A stretch of DNA of 64,000 nucleotides, taken from Chitinophaga sp. XS-30 (GTDB lineage Bacteria > Bacteroidota > Bacteroidia > Chitinophagales > Chitinophagaceae). Every line of letters begins with the position of its first letter. Position 1 is the first letter of the stretch. Where the stretch lies: positions 4,462,032 to 4,526,031 of the forward strand of contig NZ_CP043006.1 in assembly GCF_008086345.1 (NCBI RefSeq), written 5' to 3'. Below the pieces are notes generated by a model, which saw only the letters and a list, made by a program, of their open reading frames with translations, had not been told where the DNA came from and did no database searches. A program made the position numbers and the translations under genes. Shown here piece by piece: positions 16,192-25,331 of this stretch.

Positions 16192-19100
16192 GTGAGTGTC
16201 CCCCGCCGGAAAAAGATCGTTCGATGGATCGTTGGTAGTTTATTAACCTTGCTGTTACTGCCCGTTTTCCTGTTATTGTTGCTGCAACTCCCTGTAGCTC
16301 AGAATTTCCTGCGTACCAGGGCTGTATCTTACCTGCAGGGGCAGCTGAAGACCGATGTAAAAATAGGCGGACTGCGGGTCACCTGGCTGAATGCGATCCG
16401 GCTGGATGATGTGTTCGTAGGCGATACCCGCAAAGACACCCTTCTTTCCAGCCATCAGCTTTCCGTCCGTTTCAACCTCTTTGCCCTGTTCAGCAACGAG
16501 CTGCATGTAAAGTCACTGCACTGGGAGGACGCCCTGGTCAATGTGTACCGGCCGGCAACGGACTCCGCATTCAATTACCAGTTCATTATCGATGCATTCA
16601 GCTCCCCTTCCGCAACGGAAGACACGGTGATAGCAGAATCCGGCACTACCCTGCAATACCGGATCGGCAATGTTGCCCTGCGGCGTATCACCCTCCGTTT
16701 CAATGACACACTCGGCGGCATGCTTGCCCATGTGCAGCTGAAGGAGCTGGAACTCAGCCCGGACGATCTGCAGCCCGGAGACGGCAAATATCACATCAAG
16801 CATCTCCTGCTGGATGGCCTGCAAGCCAGCATCCAGCAATTATACCGCGTCCGCCCGGAAGAAGATGAACCGGAAGACACCACCGCCACACCGCTGGACC
16901 TCTATGCCCGGGAGCTGGTGATCCGCAACAGTCAATGGTCCTACAGCGATGAATCCGGAGGCTTGTCCACCAACGGGCAGATCGGTTCGCTGGAATTGAG
17001 AAAGGCGCAATTCGATCTGCTGCAGACCTTCATTTCCGCCGATGCGCTGATTGTAAAGCAAACCACCGCCAGCCTCGATTTCCGGCAGGCGATGGATACC
17101 CTCGTTGTGGCGGCAGACACCCTGCCCGGCGCGCCCAATACCTGGAAAGTGCTCGCTAAAAAATTACAGGTGGAGGGGCTGGACTTTGCCATGAACGACC
17201 ACCTGACGCCGAAGATACCCTATGCGAACGCGCTGGACTACAGTCACCTCGGCATCCGGGAGCTGTTCCTCGATGCGGAAGACCTCAGTTATAGTGCCGA
17301 CAGTGCCTTCGCAACGATCAACGCCGGTTCCATGCAGGAGCAAAGCGGCCTGGTATTGAAGGAGCTGAAAGGCAAAGCATTGTACACCAACAGCGAAGCA
17401 CAGCTGTCAGACTTCCTGCTGCGAACAGGCCGCAGCCGCATAGATGCGGACGTTCACCTGCGGACGGAATCCTGGGCCACTTTATCCGGTCAGCTGCCCC
17501 TGCTGCAGATCGATGCGGACGTACGTCCGTCCACGTTAGCAATGGAAGAAGCCCTGTATTTTGTGCCGGATATGCGCAACGACCCTTCGCTGGCTCCACT
17601 GTGGAAAAAACAGCTCAGTCTGCATGGACAAATTGGCGGTAACCTGGCGTTGCTGGACATTCCCGGCATGGAGGTCAAAGACAATGATCAGAACTATCTG
17701 TATATAAAAGGGAAAGCCTACCAGGTGACCGATGCGGAACGTATGGGCGCCGATCTGGTGACCATTAAAGTGCAGAGCAGCGACCGGGGCGTCCGTTCCT
17801 GGCTGCCCGCCAATACCCTACCCGCCTCCATGCAATTGCCCCAAAGGATGGCCATCAACGGCAGCATCCGGGGCGGCATGCAGCAACTCCGGCCAGACCT
17901 TCAGCTGAGTACGGAACTTGGCAATGCTCACCTCAAAGGGGCATTGGAAGATTTCTCCGACATGCAAAAGATCCGTTACGATGCCGCCCTGCAGATCGAC
18001 GGCCTGCAAATAGGCCGCCTCCTGGGAGATACCACTATGGGCAGCCTCACCGGCAACCTCACCGCAAAAGGGCAAGGCACAGATCCCGGGACGATGCGCG
18101 CCAACGCCTCGGCAGGGATAACATCGTTTACCTATAACCGTTATACCTATCACGGCATTCAAATGGATGCCCAGGTGGAAAACAATGCCTACAGCGCAAA
18201 AGGCGCCATCAATGATTCCAGCGCCAAAGCCAATTTCGCGGTATCCGGCAAACTGGATACGCTGAACCCCGCCATCACGGCCAAAGTAGATCTGGACAAG
18301 CTGGACCTCTACGCCACAAATTTCACCACCTCTCCCATGACCCTCCGGTCATGCCTCGATGCGAAGCTGGACAACCTGGCGCCGCGCAAGCTGAGCGGGT
18401 ATGCCGCCGTACACAAGATCCAGCTGATGGATGAAAAAGAGATGTACGCGATGGACAGCATCCTGCTGAAAGCAGGGATAGAAGAAGGGCTGCAAAAGAT
18501 CAGCCTGACCGGTCCGTTCGGCTTTATCAGCGCCTCGGGGGATTTCAACTACCAGACCTTCGCCGCCGCCGCGGGAGACCTTGTGACCCGTCACCTCGAA
18601 GCCAAAGGCGCCGCAACAGCCACCGCCGCTCCAGCGGAAAGCCAGTGGCTGGAATTTTCCGGCAGCCTCTCCATACCCAAATCATTACGCAAGCTGCTCC
18701 CCGATGTAGAACTGCCGGAACCGCTAACACTGCGGGGGCGGTTGCATACGGACAGCAGCCTGCTCAGCGCCAGGTTCGCCCTGCCGCGGATGCGGATAGA
18801 TTCTTTTGAAGTAGATACCCTGCTGGTGGATGTTACCGCGGATACCGCGCAGATGGCTGCGAACGTCGTGCTTGGCCGGATGTACCATCCGCAGATACCG
18901 CTGCAACGCACGGAGTTGAATGCAAAAGCCAATGACGGCGTGGTGGACTGGGGCCTCGTCATGGGCAACCGCAACGAATCACCGAAATACGATCTCGGCG
19001 GGCTGATCAGCTTCCTGCCGGACGACAGCCTGCTGATCTCGCTGAAAGAAAAGCTCGTGCTGAACCGGCAGCCCTGGTCACCCGCCGGGGATAACCGGCT

Positions 19101-21219
19101 GCTGATACAGCACGGCGATGTGGCATTTGCAGACATCGGTATACAACAGGGCGCACAGGCGCTCCGGATCACCAGCAATGGCGCGGCCGAAGGACAAGCT
19201 TTGCCTGACCTGACGCTGAGCCTGAAAGACTTCCGCCTGAACACCATCACCAGCCTGATAGAAAAAGATACCGCGCTGGCGGAAGGTACAAGCAATGGCA
19301 GCATCGTGATCACCAACCTGGCAGGCTCCCCGCTGATAGACGGCAAACTGACGATAGACAGCCTCGCCGTGATGGGCTCAAAGCTCGGGCAGCTGGTGCT
19401 CAATGCCAATACCACGGCAGAAAAGGCCGTTCAGCTCGATGCCACGATAAAGGGTAATGATAACGACCTCCGGCTGCAGGGCACCTATGCGGAGGTGATG
19501 GACTTCCGGCTGGACATCACCCGGCTGACCATGCAAAGCGTAGAGCCGTTCACGTTCGGGAACGTCACCGCCATGAGCGGCCATCTTTCCGGCAACGCCA
19601 CTGTAAAAGGCACTACAGACCAACCCGAGATCCGCGGCAGCATGCATTTTGAGAAAGTAAAAGGCAGAGTGACCGCTATCAACAGCATCATTCAGCTGCC
19701 ATCCGAAGATCTGGCGCTGGACGACCGGGGCATACAGTTCAACAATTTCGTGATCGCGGACAGCAGCGGGAATGAAGCCGTGCTGAACGGGCAGATACTG
19801 ACCAGGGACCTCACCCGGTTCCAGCTGAACCTGGACCTGAATGCGGAGAATTTCCAGGCGCTGGGGCCTGCCACGAACGACCCCGATCAGTTTTATTACG
19901 GGCCGGCCTTTGTGGATGTACGGGCGCGCATCCGTGGTTCGCTGGACCTGCCGCGGGTGGAGATGAACCTGAAGATGCGGGAGAAATCCAGCGTCACCGT
20001 GATGATACCCGAAGAAGAACCCGGCATCGCCAGCCGCGAAGGCGTCATCGAGTTTTTCGATCCCGCCACGATGTACGATACCACTTTCCGGGTGAAGGCA
20101 GATACCGGCCGCAGCAGGAGCTCGGGGATCAAGGGATTTGTGTTTTCAGGGGATATTGAAGTAACGCCCCAGTCCACCCTCAAACTTATTATAGACCAGT
20201 CCAACGGCGATTTCCTGGAAGTGAAAGGCAATGCCACCCTCAATCTGACGATGGACCCCAGCAGCAAGATGAGCCTCACGGGGCGCTACGAAATAGACGA
20301 AGGGAAATATGCCATGTCGCTCAACCAGCTGATCAAACGGGAATTTGCCATCGAGAAAGGCAGCACCATTATCTGGAATGGCGATCCGCTCAGCGCCGAT
20401 GTGAACATCACCGCCAAATATGATGTGAATGCCGTAGCGGCAGACCTGGTGGCCGACCAGATCAGCAGCTCCGATGCCACCCGCGGGCGCTTCAACCAGA
20501 AAGTGCCCGTAGAGGTTTTCCTGAAGATCACCGGGGAACTGATGAAACCCGAGATCGCCTTTGAGCTGGATATGCCTGAAAAAGACCAGGGTGCATTGAA
20601 CGGCATGGTGTACACCCGCATCAAACAGATCAACCAGGTGGAATCAGAGCTGAATAAACAGGTCATGGGGCTGCTGGTGCTGAATCGCTTCATCTCCGAA
20701 AATCCGTTCGATCAGCTGGATACCAAGGCCACCAGCGGTGTGGGAGACATGGCCCGGCGGAGTGTGAGCAAACTCGTCTCCCAGCAGCTGAACAATCTGG
20801 CCGGGAGTCTCATTAAAGGCTTTGATGTGAATTTCGACCTGGAAAGCTCGGATGCCTATACAGATGCAGGGGACCGGCAGGAAAGCACTAATTTGAAAGT
20901 GGATGTATCCAAGCGGTTGTTCAGCGACCGGCTGATCGTTAGCGTAGGCTCCAATATCGGCATATCCGGCGCGCAAACGCAGGGGCAGCAGGCCAGTTCC
21001 GTGATCGGTGACGTATCCGCGGAATACATGCTCACACCCGATGGCCGGTACCGCCTCCGGGCCTACCAGCGCAACCACACGGAAACCGTGGTACAGGGCC
21101 AGATCGTGGAAACCGGGCTGACCTTTATGATCGTCATGGATTACAACGAATTCCGGGAAATATTCAGCAAATCAAAAAAAGAAGCCCGCCGGCAAAGGCT
21201 GCGGGAGGAAACCAGGTAA
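16192..21219 (+). CDS. tamB: Translocation and assembly module protein TamB-like (AsmA/DUF490)
   Basis: A 1675-residue envelope protein with an unusual GTG start (16192). Residues about 8-32 form a single inner-membrane anchor. The rest is a long run of short beta-strand segments, as in the hydrophobic-groove proteins of the AsmA/TamB group that bridge the periplasm and are implicated in lipid transport and barrel assembly. The C-terminal 300-400 residues (after FYYGPAFVDVRARIRGSLDLP, through NLTMDPSSKMSLTGRYEI, ending in a strand FMIVMDY) fit the DUF490/TamB domain. It lies 6 bases upstream of the tamL-like gene, and this pairing is the usual Bacteroidota arrangement. The in-frame ATGs are all inside the conserved part, so GTG is accepted. 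Confidence 0.9.
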   Translation: MSVPRRKKIVRWIVGSLLTLLLLPVFLLLLLQLPVAQNFLRTRAVSYLQGQLKTDVKIGGLRVTWLNAIRLDDVFVGDTRKDTLLSSHQLSVRFNLFALFSNELHVKSLHWEDALVNVYRPATDSAFNYQFIIDAFSSPSATEDTVIAESGTTLQYRIGNVALRRITLRFNDTLGGMLAHVQLKELELSPDDLQPGDGKYHIKHLLLDGLQASIQQLYRVRPEEDEPEDTTATPLDLYARELVIRNSQWSYSDESGGLSTNGQIGSLELRKAQFDLLQTFISADALIVKQTTASLDFRQAMDTLVVAADTLPGAPNTWKVLAKKLQVEGLDFAMNDHLTPKIPYANALDYSHLGIRELFLDAEDLSYSADSAFATINAGSMQEQSGLVLKELKGKALYTNSEAQLSDFLLRTGRSRIDADVHLRTESWATLSGQLPLLQIDADVRPSTLAMEEALYFVPDMRNDPSLAPLWKKQLSLHGQIGGNLALLDIPGMEVKDNDQNYLYIKGKAYQVTDAERMGADLVTIKVQSSDRGVRSWLPANTLPASMQLPQRMAINGSIRGGMQQLRPDLQLSTELGNAHLKGALEDFSDMQKIRYDAALQIDGLQIGRLLGDTTMGSLTGNLTAKGQGTDPGTMRANASAGITSFTYNRYTYHGIQMDAQVENNAYSAKGAINDSSAKANFAVSGKLDTLNPAITAKVDLDKLDLYATNFTTSPMTLRSCLDAKLDNLAPRKLSGYAAVHKIQLMDEKEMYAMDSILLKAGIEEGLQKISLTGPFGFISASGDFNYQTFAAAAGDLVTRHLEAKGAATATAAPAESQWLEFSGSLSIPKSLRKLLPDVELPEPLTLRGRLHTDSSLLSARFALPRMRIDSFEVDTLLVDVTADTAQMAANVVLGRMYHPQIPLQRTELNAKANDGVVDWGLVMGNRNESPKYDLGGLISFLPDDSLLISLKEKLVLNRQPWSPAGDNRLLIQHGDVAFADIGIQQGAQALRITSNGAAEGQALPDLTLSLKDFRLNTITSLIEKDTALAEGTSNGSIVITNLAGSPLIDGKLTIDSLAVMGSKLGQLVLNANTTAEKAVQLDATIKGNDNDLRLQGTYAEVMDFRLDITRLTMQSVEPFTFGNVTAMSGHLSGNATVKGTTDQPEIRGSMHFEKVKGRVTAINSIIQLPSEDLALDDRGIQFNNFVIADSSGNEAVLNGQILTRDLTRFQLNLDLNAENFQALGPATNDPDQFYYGPAFVDVRARIRGSLDLPRVEMNLKMREKSSVTVMIPEEEPGIASREGVIEFFDPATMYDTTFRVKADTGRSRSSGIKGFVFSGDIEVTPQSTLKLIIDQSNGDFLEVKGNATLNLTMDPSSKMSLTGRYEIDEGKYAMSLNQLIKREFAIEKGSTIIWNGDPLSADVNITAKYDVNAVAADLVADQISSSDATRGRFNQKVPVEVFLKITGELMKPEIAFELDMPEKDQGALNGMVYTRIKQINQVESELNKQVMGLLVLNRFISENPFDQLDTKATSGVGDMARRSVSKLVSQQLNNLAGSLIKGFDVNFDLESSDAYTDAGDRQESTNLKVDVSKRLFSDRLIVSVGSNIGISGAQTQGQQASSVIGDVSAEYMLTPDGRYRLRAYQRNHTETVVQGQIVETGLTFMIVMDYNEFREIFSKSKKEARRQRLREETR

Positions 21220-21225
21220 CAGTTT

Positions 21226-23526
21226 ATGATCAGAACCCTGCAACACATATTGATCCTTGCATCCGGCGCCCTGTTGCTGAGCGCCTGCTCCACCACCCGC
21301 ACCGTGCCGGAGGGTGACAGGCTGTACACCGGCGCAACGATCAAATGGGACGACAAGAAGCCGAAGGACTACAGCGAACTGGAATCCGGCATGGAAGACC
21401 GCATACGCCCCAATCCGAACAGAAAATTCCTGGGCATGCCCATCAAGCTATGGTTGTACAATCTCGGCAACGAGCCCAAAGGCAAGGGGCTCAACCACCT
21501 GCTGCGCAATAAATGGGGGGAAGCACCTGTATTGCTGAGCCAGTTCAAAGGCCAGCATACGGAAGACATCCTGACCAGCTATATCGAAGATAACGGCTAT
21601 TTTCAGTCTGAAGTGGATCATGAGATCAACAACAAAGGCAGCAAAAAAGCCAGTGTAAAATTCACCGTAACCCCGCATCACCGCTATACGATCCGCCGGG
21701 TACGGTTCGATACCGATACCGGCCTGCTGGGGAAACATATCATGCAAACCACCGGCGGGACCATCCTGAAGCCGGACGATAATTACAGCCTGGACAAGAT
21801 CAAGGAAGAACGGGAAAGGATACACGATTATCTGAAAGAGAACGGTTTCTATTATTTCACGCCGGATTACCTGCTCGTAAAAGTGGATAGTACCCTGAAA
21901 GGCAAAGTAGACCTTTACCTCGCCATCAAAAAAACTACTCCCCCCGTAGCGCTGCGGCAATTCTATATGAAAAGCGTAACGCTCTATACGAACTACGATC
22001 TGGCAGAGGACAGCATACAACGGGGCAATGAGGGCATACAGTATCAGAACTTCAAGATCATCGACCCGGATTCCCTGTACAAGCCCATTGTATTTGACCG
22101 TTCCGTGTTCCTGCAGAACGACAGCCTCTACCGGCTCAGTTCGCATAACATCACGCTGCAGCGGCTGGTGAACCTGGGTACCTTCAAGTTCGTGCGGGCC
22201 AACTTCCGTCCCGCGCGGGACAGCAGCCTGCTCTATGCCAATTTCTTCCTCACCCCCTACCCTAAACGATCTTTGCAATTCGAAGTGTCCGGCACGTCCA
22301 AATCCAACAGCTTCGTGGGTTCGCAGGTAAAGATATCTGCACGCAACAGAAATTTCCAGCACCGGGCCAATCTGCTGGAGGTCAATCTGGGCGGAGGTTT
22401 TGAAACACAGGTCGGCGGCAAGACCACCCAGCTCTCCACCAATGCATACAGCCTGAATGCCGAGGTAGCGCTAACCCTGCCCAGGTTCTTTACACCCGTC
22501 ATCAAATTCAACCCGCGGACGCCCTATGTTCCGCGCACCCGCTTCAGTGTAGGATATGAGCTACTGAGCAGGCCCAACCTGTATAACCTCAATGCATTCA
22601 ACATGCAGTATGGTTATATCTGGAAACAGACGCGCTATCTCGATCATGCGCTGTACCCGGTGGCGATCACCTATGTGCTGCCATCGAAGGAATCCGATGA
22701 ATTCCAGCAGCAGAAGGAACAAGACCCGGCCCTGGCGCAATCCGTATCGAAGCAGTTCATCCTCGGCAGCAACTACACCATAACGTTCAATAACCAGTCC
22801 GTTGAAAAATACCACAGCTTCTACGCCAGCTTCAATGCCGATATAGCCGGCAACCTGGCCGGCCTGCTGGCAAAGAAGCAACCGGACGGCACAAAACGGG
22901 TATTCAATAACGACTTCTCGCAATACCTGCGTTTCAATATCGAGGGACGGCATTATTTCAAGCTGTCTGAAAAATGGCGCTGGGTGAACAGGTTATATGC
23001 CGGCTACGGTTACGCCTATGGGAAAACGCCGCTCGGCATTCCGCCCACCCTGCCCTTTGTGAAACAGTTCTTTTCCGGGGGCAGCAACAGCATCCGCGCT
23101 TTCCGCGCCCGTACGCTCGGGCCCGGCTCGTATCATGAAAGCGTCAATGATTCCACTAACCTGCTGCTGGCCAATGCTGCGGGAGACATCAAACTGGAAG
23201 GCAACTCCGAACTGCGGTTCAAGCCCGCCAGCCTGCTGGAGATCGCCGCATTCATAGACGCCGGCAACATCTGGCTGGGGCAGTCCGAAGACCCGCGCAA
23301 GGCTTTCAGCTTCAGCCGGTTTTCCAAAGAACTGGCCGTTGGCGCCGGGCTGGGCCTGCGGATAGACGCTTCCATTCTGCTCGTGCGCTTCGACCTCGCT
23401 TTTCCGCTCCGCAAGCCCTGGCTGCCGGAAGGCGAGCGCTGGGTGATGAAGCAGATAAATTTCGGGGACGGCGCCTGGCGGAAGGAGAACCTCATCCTGA
23501 ATATCGCCATCGGTTATCCGTTCTAA
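21226..23526 (+). CDS. tamL: TamL-like outer-membrane lipoprotein of the BamA/TamA (Omp85) family
   Basis: A 766-residue Omp85-family protein that would work with TamB in outer-membrane assembly. Unlike proteobacterial TamA it begins with a lipoprotein signal (LLLSACSTTRTVPEG, Cys about residue 21), the mark of the Bacteroidota TamL form. POTRA-like repeats occupy about 100-330 (for example FTVTPHHRYTIRRVRFDTD). The C-terminal half is the 16-strand barrel with the conserved FFSGGSNSIRAFRARTLGPGSY segment and a terminal strand ending in phenylalanine (IAIGYPF), the BAM recognition signal. Transcribed with tamB. Confidence 0.9.
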   Translation: MIRTLQHILILASGALLLSACSTTRTVPEGDRLYTGATIKWDDKKPKDYSELESGMEDRIRPNPNRKFLGMPIKLWLYNLGNEPKGKGLNHLLRNKWGEAPVLLSQFKGQHTEDILTSYIEDNGYFQSEVDHEINNKGSKKASVKFTVTPHHRYTIRRVRFDTDTGLLGKHIMQTTGGTILKPDDNYSLDKIKEERERIHDYLKENGFYYFTPDYLLVKVDSTLKGKVDLYLAIKKTTPPVALRQFYMKSVTLYTNYDLAEDSIQRGNEGIQYQNFKIIDPDSLYKPIVFDRSVFLQNDSLYRLSSHNITLQRLVNLGTFKFVRANFRPARDSSLLYANFFLTPYPKRSLQFEVSGTSKSNSFVGSQVKISARNRNFQHRANLLEVNLGGGFETQVGGKTTQLSTNAYSLNAEVALTLPRFFTPVIKFNPRTPYVPRTRFSVGYELLSRPNLYNLNAFNMQYGYIWKQTRYLDHALYPVAITYVLPSKESDEFQQQKEQDPALAQSVSKQFILGSNYTITFNNQSVEKYHSFYASFNADIAGNLAGLLAKKQPDGTKRVFNNDFSQYLRFNIEGRHYFKLSEKWRWVNRLYAGYGYAYGKTPLGIPPTLPFVKQFFSGGSNSIRAFRARTLGPGSYHESVNDSTNLLLANAAGDIKLEGNSELRFKPASLLEIAAFIDAGNIWLGQSEDPRKAFSFSRFSKELAVGAGLGLRIDASILLVRFDLAFPLRKPWLPEGERWVMKQINFGDGAWRKENLILNIAIGYPF

Positions 23527-23543
23527 ATTATACATATATTTAT

Positions 23544-23576
23544 TTTGTTATTTTAATTAAAGTTTTAATATATTTG
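23544..23576 (+). promoter_or_regulatory. Bacteroidota-type promoter for the type IX cargo/PorP pair
   Basis: TTTG at 23544-23547 and TATATTTG at 23569-23576 are separated by 21 bases, an essentially ideal match to TTTG-N(19-21)-TAnnTTTG. Transcription would start near 23583, leaving a leader of about 105 bases. That leader contains a weak TCAGGC/GCCTGA hairpin at 23646-23670. Confidence 0.75.
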
Positions 23577-23689
23577 CATCCAGTGCGGATGCCTGTTCCC
23601 AAAGATCTCAAGAGAGAAAACCGCTCCGGTCATGAGTTTTTGGTGTCAGGCCTTTTTTAACCAAGCCTGATAACCATAAAACGTTATGC

Positions 23690-24385
23690 ATGAAACGATT
23701 TTTACCCTATAAGATGAAAACCCTGATCCCTGCATGGGCTTTCCGTGCAGGGCAGGTACTATCCCTGTTGCTGCTCCTTTCCACTAAAACACATGCGGCA
23801 TTCCTGATCCCTACGGAGCTGAACCTCAACGCGAACCAGATTCATGAAAGCAATGCCATCGGCACCGTGATCGGCCTGTTCAGCACGAATGCAGACGCAG
23901 GCGTATGCACCTATTCGCTCGTGACCGGGGAAGGCGATGAAGACAATGGGGCCTTTATTACAGCCGGAAACACACTCAAGGCCGCGATGGTTTTCGATTA
24001 TGAGACAAAGCACAGTTATACCATCAGAGTGCGGGTAACGAATGAAGACGGGGAATTTATGGAGAGGCCGTTTTCCATCCAGATCATCGATGTGTACGAG
24101 ATCACGAACAGCATTGAAGCCAGCAATTTGGTAACGCCTAACGGGGATGGGAAGAACGACACCTGGATCGTACGCAACCTGCCGCCGCATGGTAATAATG
24201 AGGTAAGGATAGTGGATCGCTCCGGCCGCGTAGTGTATTACCGGAAGAACTATCAAAACGACTGGAACGGCACCACCAGCAACGGCACCCCGCTTGCGGA
24301 AGGCGTATATCTCTACGTGATCGATTTCGGAGCAGGGCTGAATCCCTTCAAAGGCACCATCACACTGATCAGAGACAGACACTAA
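23690..24385 (+). CDS. Type IX secretion cargo with cadherin-like domain and gliding-motility C-terminal domain
   Basis: A 231-residue secreted protein. A signal peptide (about residues 15-37, ending THAAF) is followed by a cadherin-like domain (about 40-145: LNANQIHESNAIGTVIG, FDYETKHSYTIRVRVTNEDG) and then the type B sorting domain CHU_C/TIGR04131 (about 148-231: NLVTPNGDGKNDTWIV, VRIVDRSGRVVYYRKNYQNDWNG). That domain directs export through the type IX system, with help from a PorP/SprF partner. The next gene encodes such a partner 31 bases downstream. The protein is very small for a CHU_C protein. The ATG at 23714 (MKTLIPAW) is an alternative start. Confidence 0.85.
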   Translation: MKRFLPYKMKTLIPAWAFRAGQVLSLLLLLSTKTHAAFLIPTELNLNANQIHESNAIGTVIGLFSTNADAGVCTYSLVTGEGDEDNGAFITAGNTLKAAMVFDYETKHSYTIRVRVTNEDGEFMERPFSIQIIDVYEITNSIEASNLVTPNGDGKNDTWIVRNLPPHGNNEVRIVDRSGRVVYYRKNYQNDWNGTTSNGTPLAEGVYLYVIDFGAGLNPFKGTITLIRDRH

Positions 24386-24416
24386 AAATTTCCCTGTACC
24401 TATTGAACCTATCCCG

Positions 24417-25322
24417 ATGAAAAGAATCTTTACCCTATTGACCATATTGCTGCCGGTATTGGCCGAAGCGCAGCATTTCGGCAACAGCAGCGCCCAGCAG
24501 GACCCGATGCCCGCCGTGTACTTCCAGAACCAGTTCCTCGCCAATCCCGCAATGGCCGGGCTTGATTCCGGGCTGAACATCAATGTCGGCTACAGAAAGC
24601 AGTGGACGGACGTGCCTGATGGTCCCGTTACGACCCTGTTCACCGGCGATTACCGCGTAAACCCGAGAATGTCCGCCGGCCTCACCGTGTACAGCGACCG
24701 GGCCGGTGTGCTCAACCATACCCGCGTAGGCGCTACCTATGCCTATCACCTGCCGCTGAATGAAGAGAAAAACGAGTATCTCCATCTTGGATTAACATTG
24801 GGCCTTGACAATAAACGCATTCAGCGCAACAAGATCATTGGCGACCAGGATGATCCTTCCGTAGACGCCTACAACCGCCGCGACAATTATTTTGAGACCG
24901 ACTTCGGTATGGCCTATACGAATAAACAGCTGACCATACAGGCCGCACTGCCCAACCTGGCCAGTACTTTTCAGAACAAGCAGGGCGTGGAAAGCCGCAA
25001 TACCACCATGGCCTACGCCGCTGTTTCGTACAAGTTCGGCACGCACAGCGAACAGGTCACTTCCTGGGAACCCAAAGTAGCCATACGGGGCGTGAGAGGT
25101 TATAAAAGTATTGTGGATATAGGCGCCAACGTTAGTCTCGCCCGCAACTTCGCCAACGTATTCGCCATGTACCATACCAGCAACAGCGTGACCGCTGGGA
25201 TAGGGTTCCATTTCAAGAACACTGTAGAAGTGCAGATGAGCTATACCTCGCAGACGGCTGGAGTGAAAACGAATGTGGACGGGAATTTTGGGGTCAATGT
25301 GAGTATCCGGTTGTTCAAGTAG
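24417..25322 (+). CDS. PorP/SprF-family type IX secretion membrane protein
   Basis: A 301-residue outer-membrane barrel protein. A signal peptide ends AEAQHFG, then the family hallmark DPMPAVYFQNQFLANPAMAGLDSGLNINVGYRKQW region is spread over residues 27-65. Alternating strands continue to a final VNVSIRLFK. In flavobacteria SprF is needed for secretion of the adjacent CHU_C adhesin SprB, and CHU_C/PorP gene pairs are the norm. Here it directly follows a CHU_C protein in the same operon, so it is most likely the dedicated partner of that small cargo. It ends 9 bases from the convergent moeA-like gene. Confidence 0.88.
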   Translation: MKRIFTLLTILLPVLAEAQHFGNSSAQQDPMPAVYFQNQFLANPAMAGLDSGLNINVGYRKQWTDVPDGPVTTLFTGDYRVNPRMSAGLTVYSDRAGVLNHTRVGATYAYHLPLNEEKNEYLHLGLTLGLDNKRIQRNKIIGDQDDPSVDAYNRRDNYFETDFGMAYTNKQLTIQAALPNLASTFQNKQGVESRNTTMAYAAVSYKFGTHSEQVTSWEPKVAIRGVRGYKSIVDIGANVSLARNFANVFAMYHTSNSVTAGIGFHFKNTVEVQMSYTSQTAGVKTNVDGNFGVNVSIRLFK

Positions 25323-25331
25323 TGTTAAATT

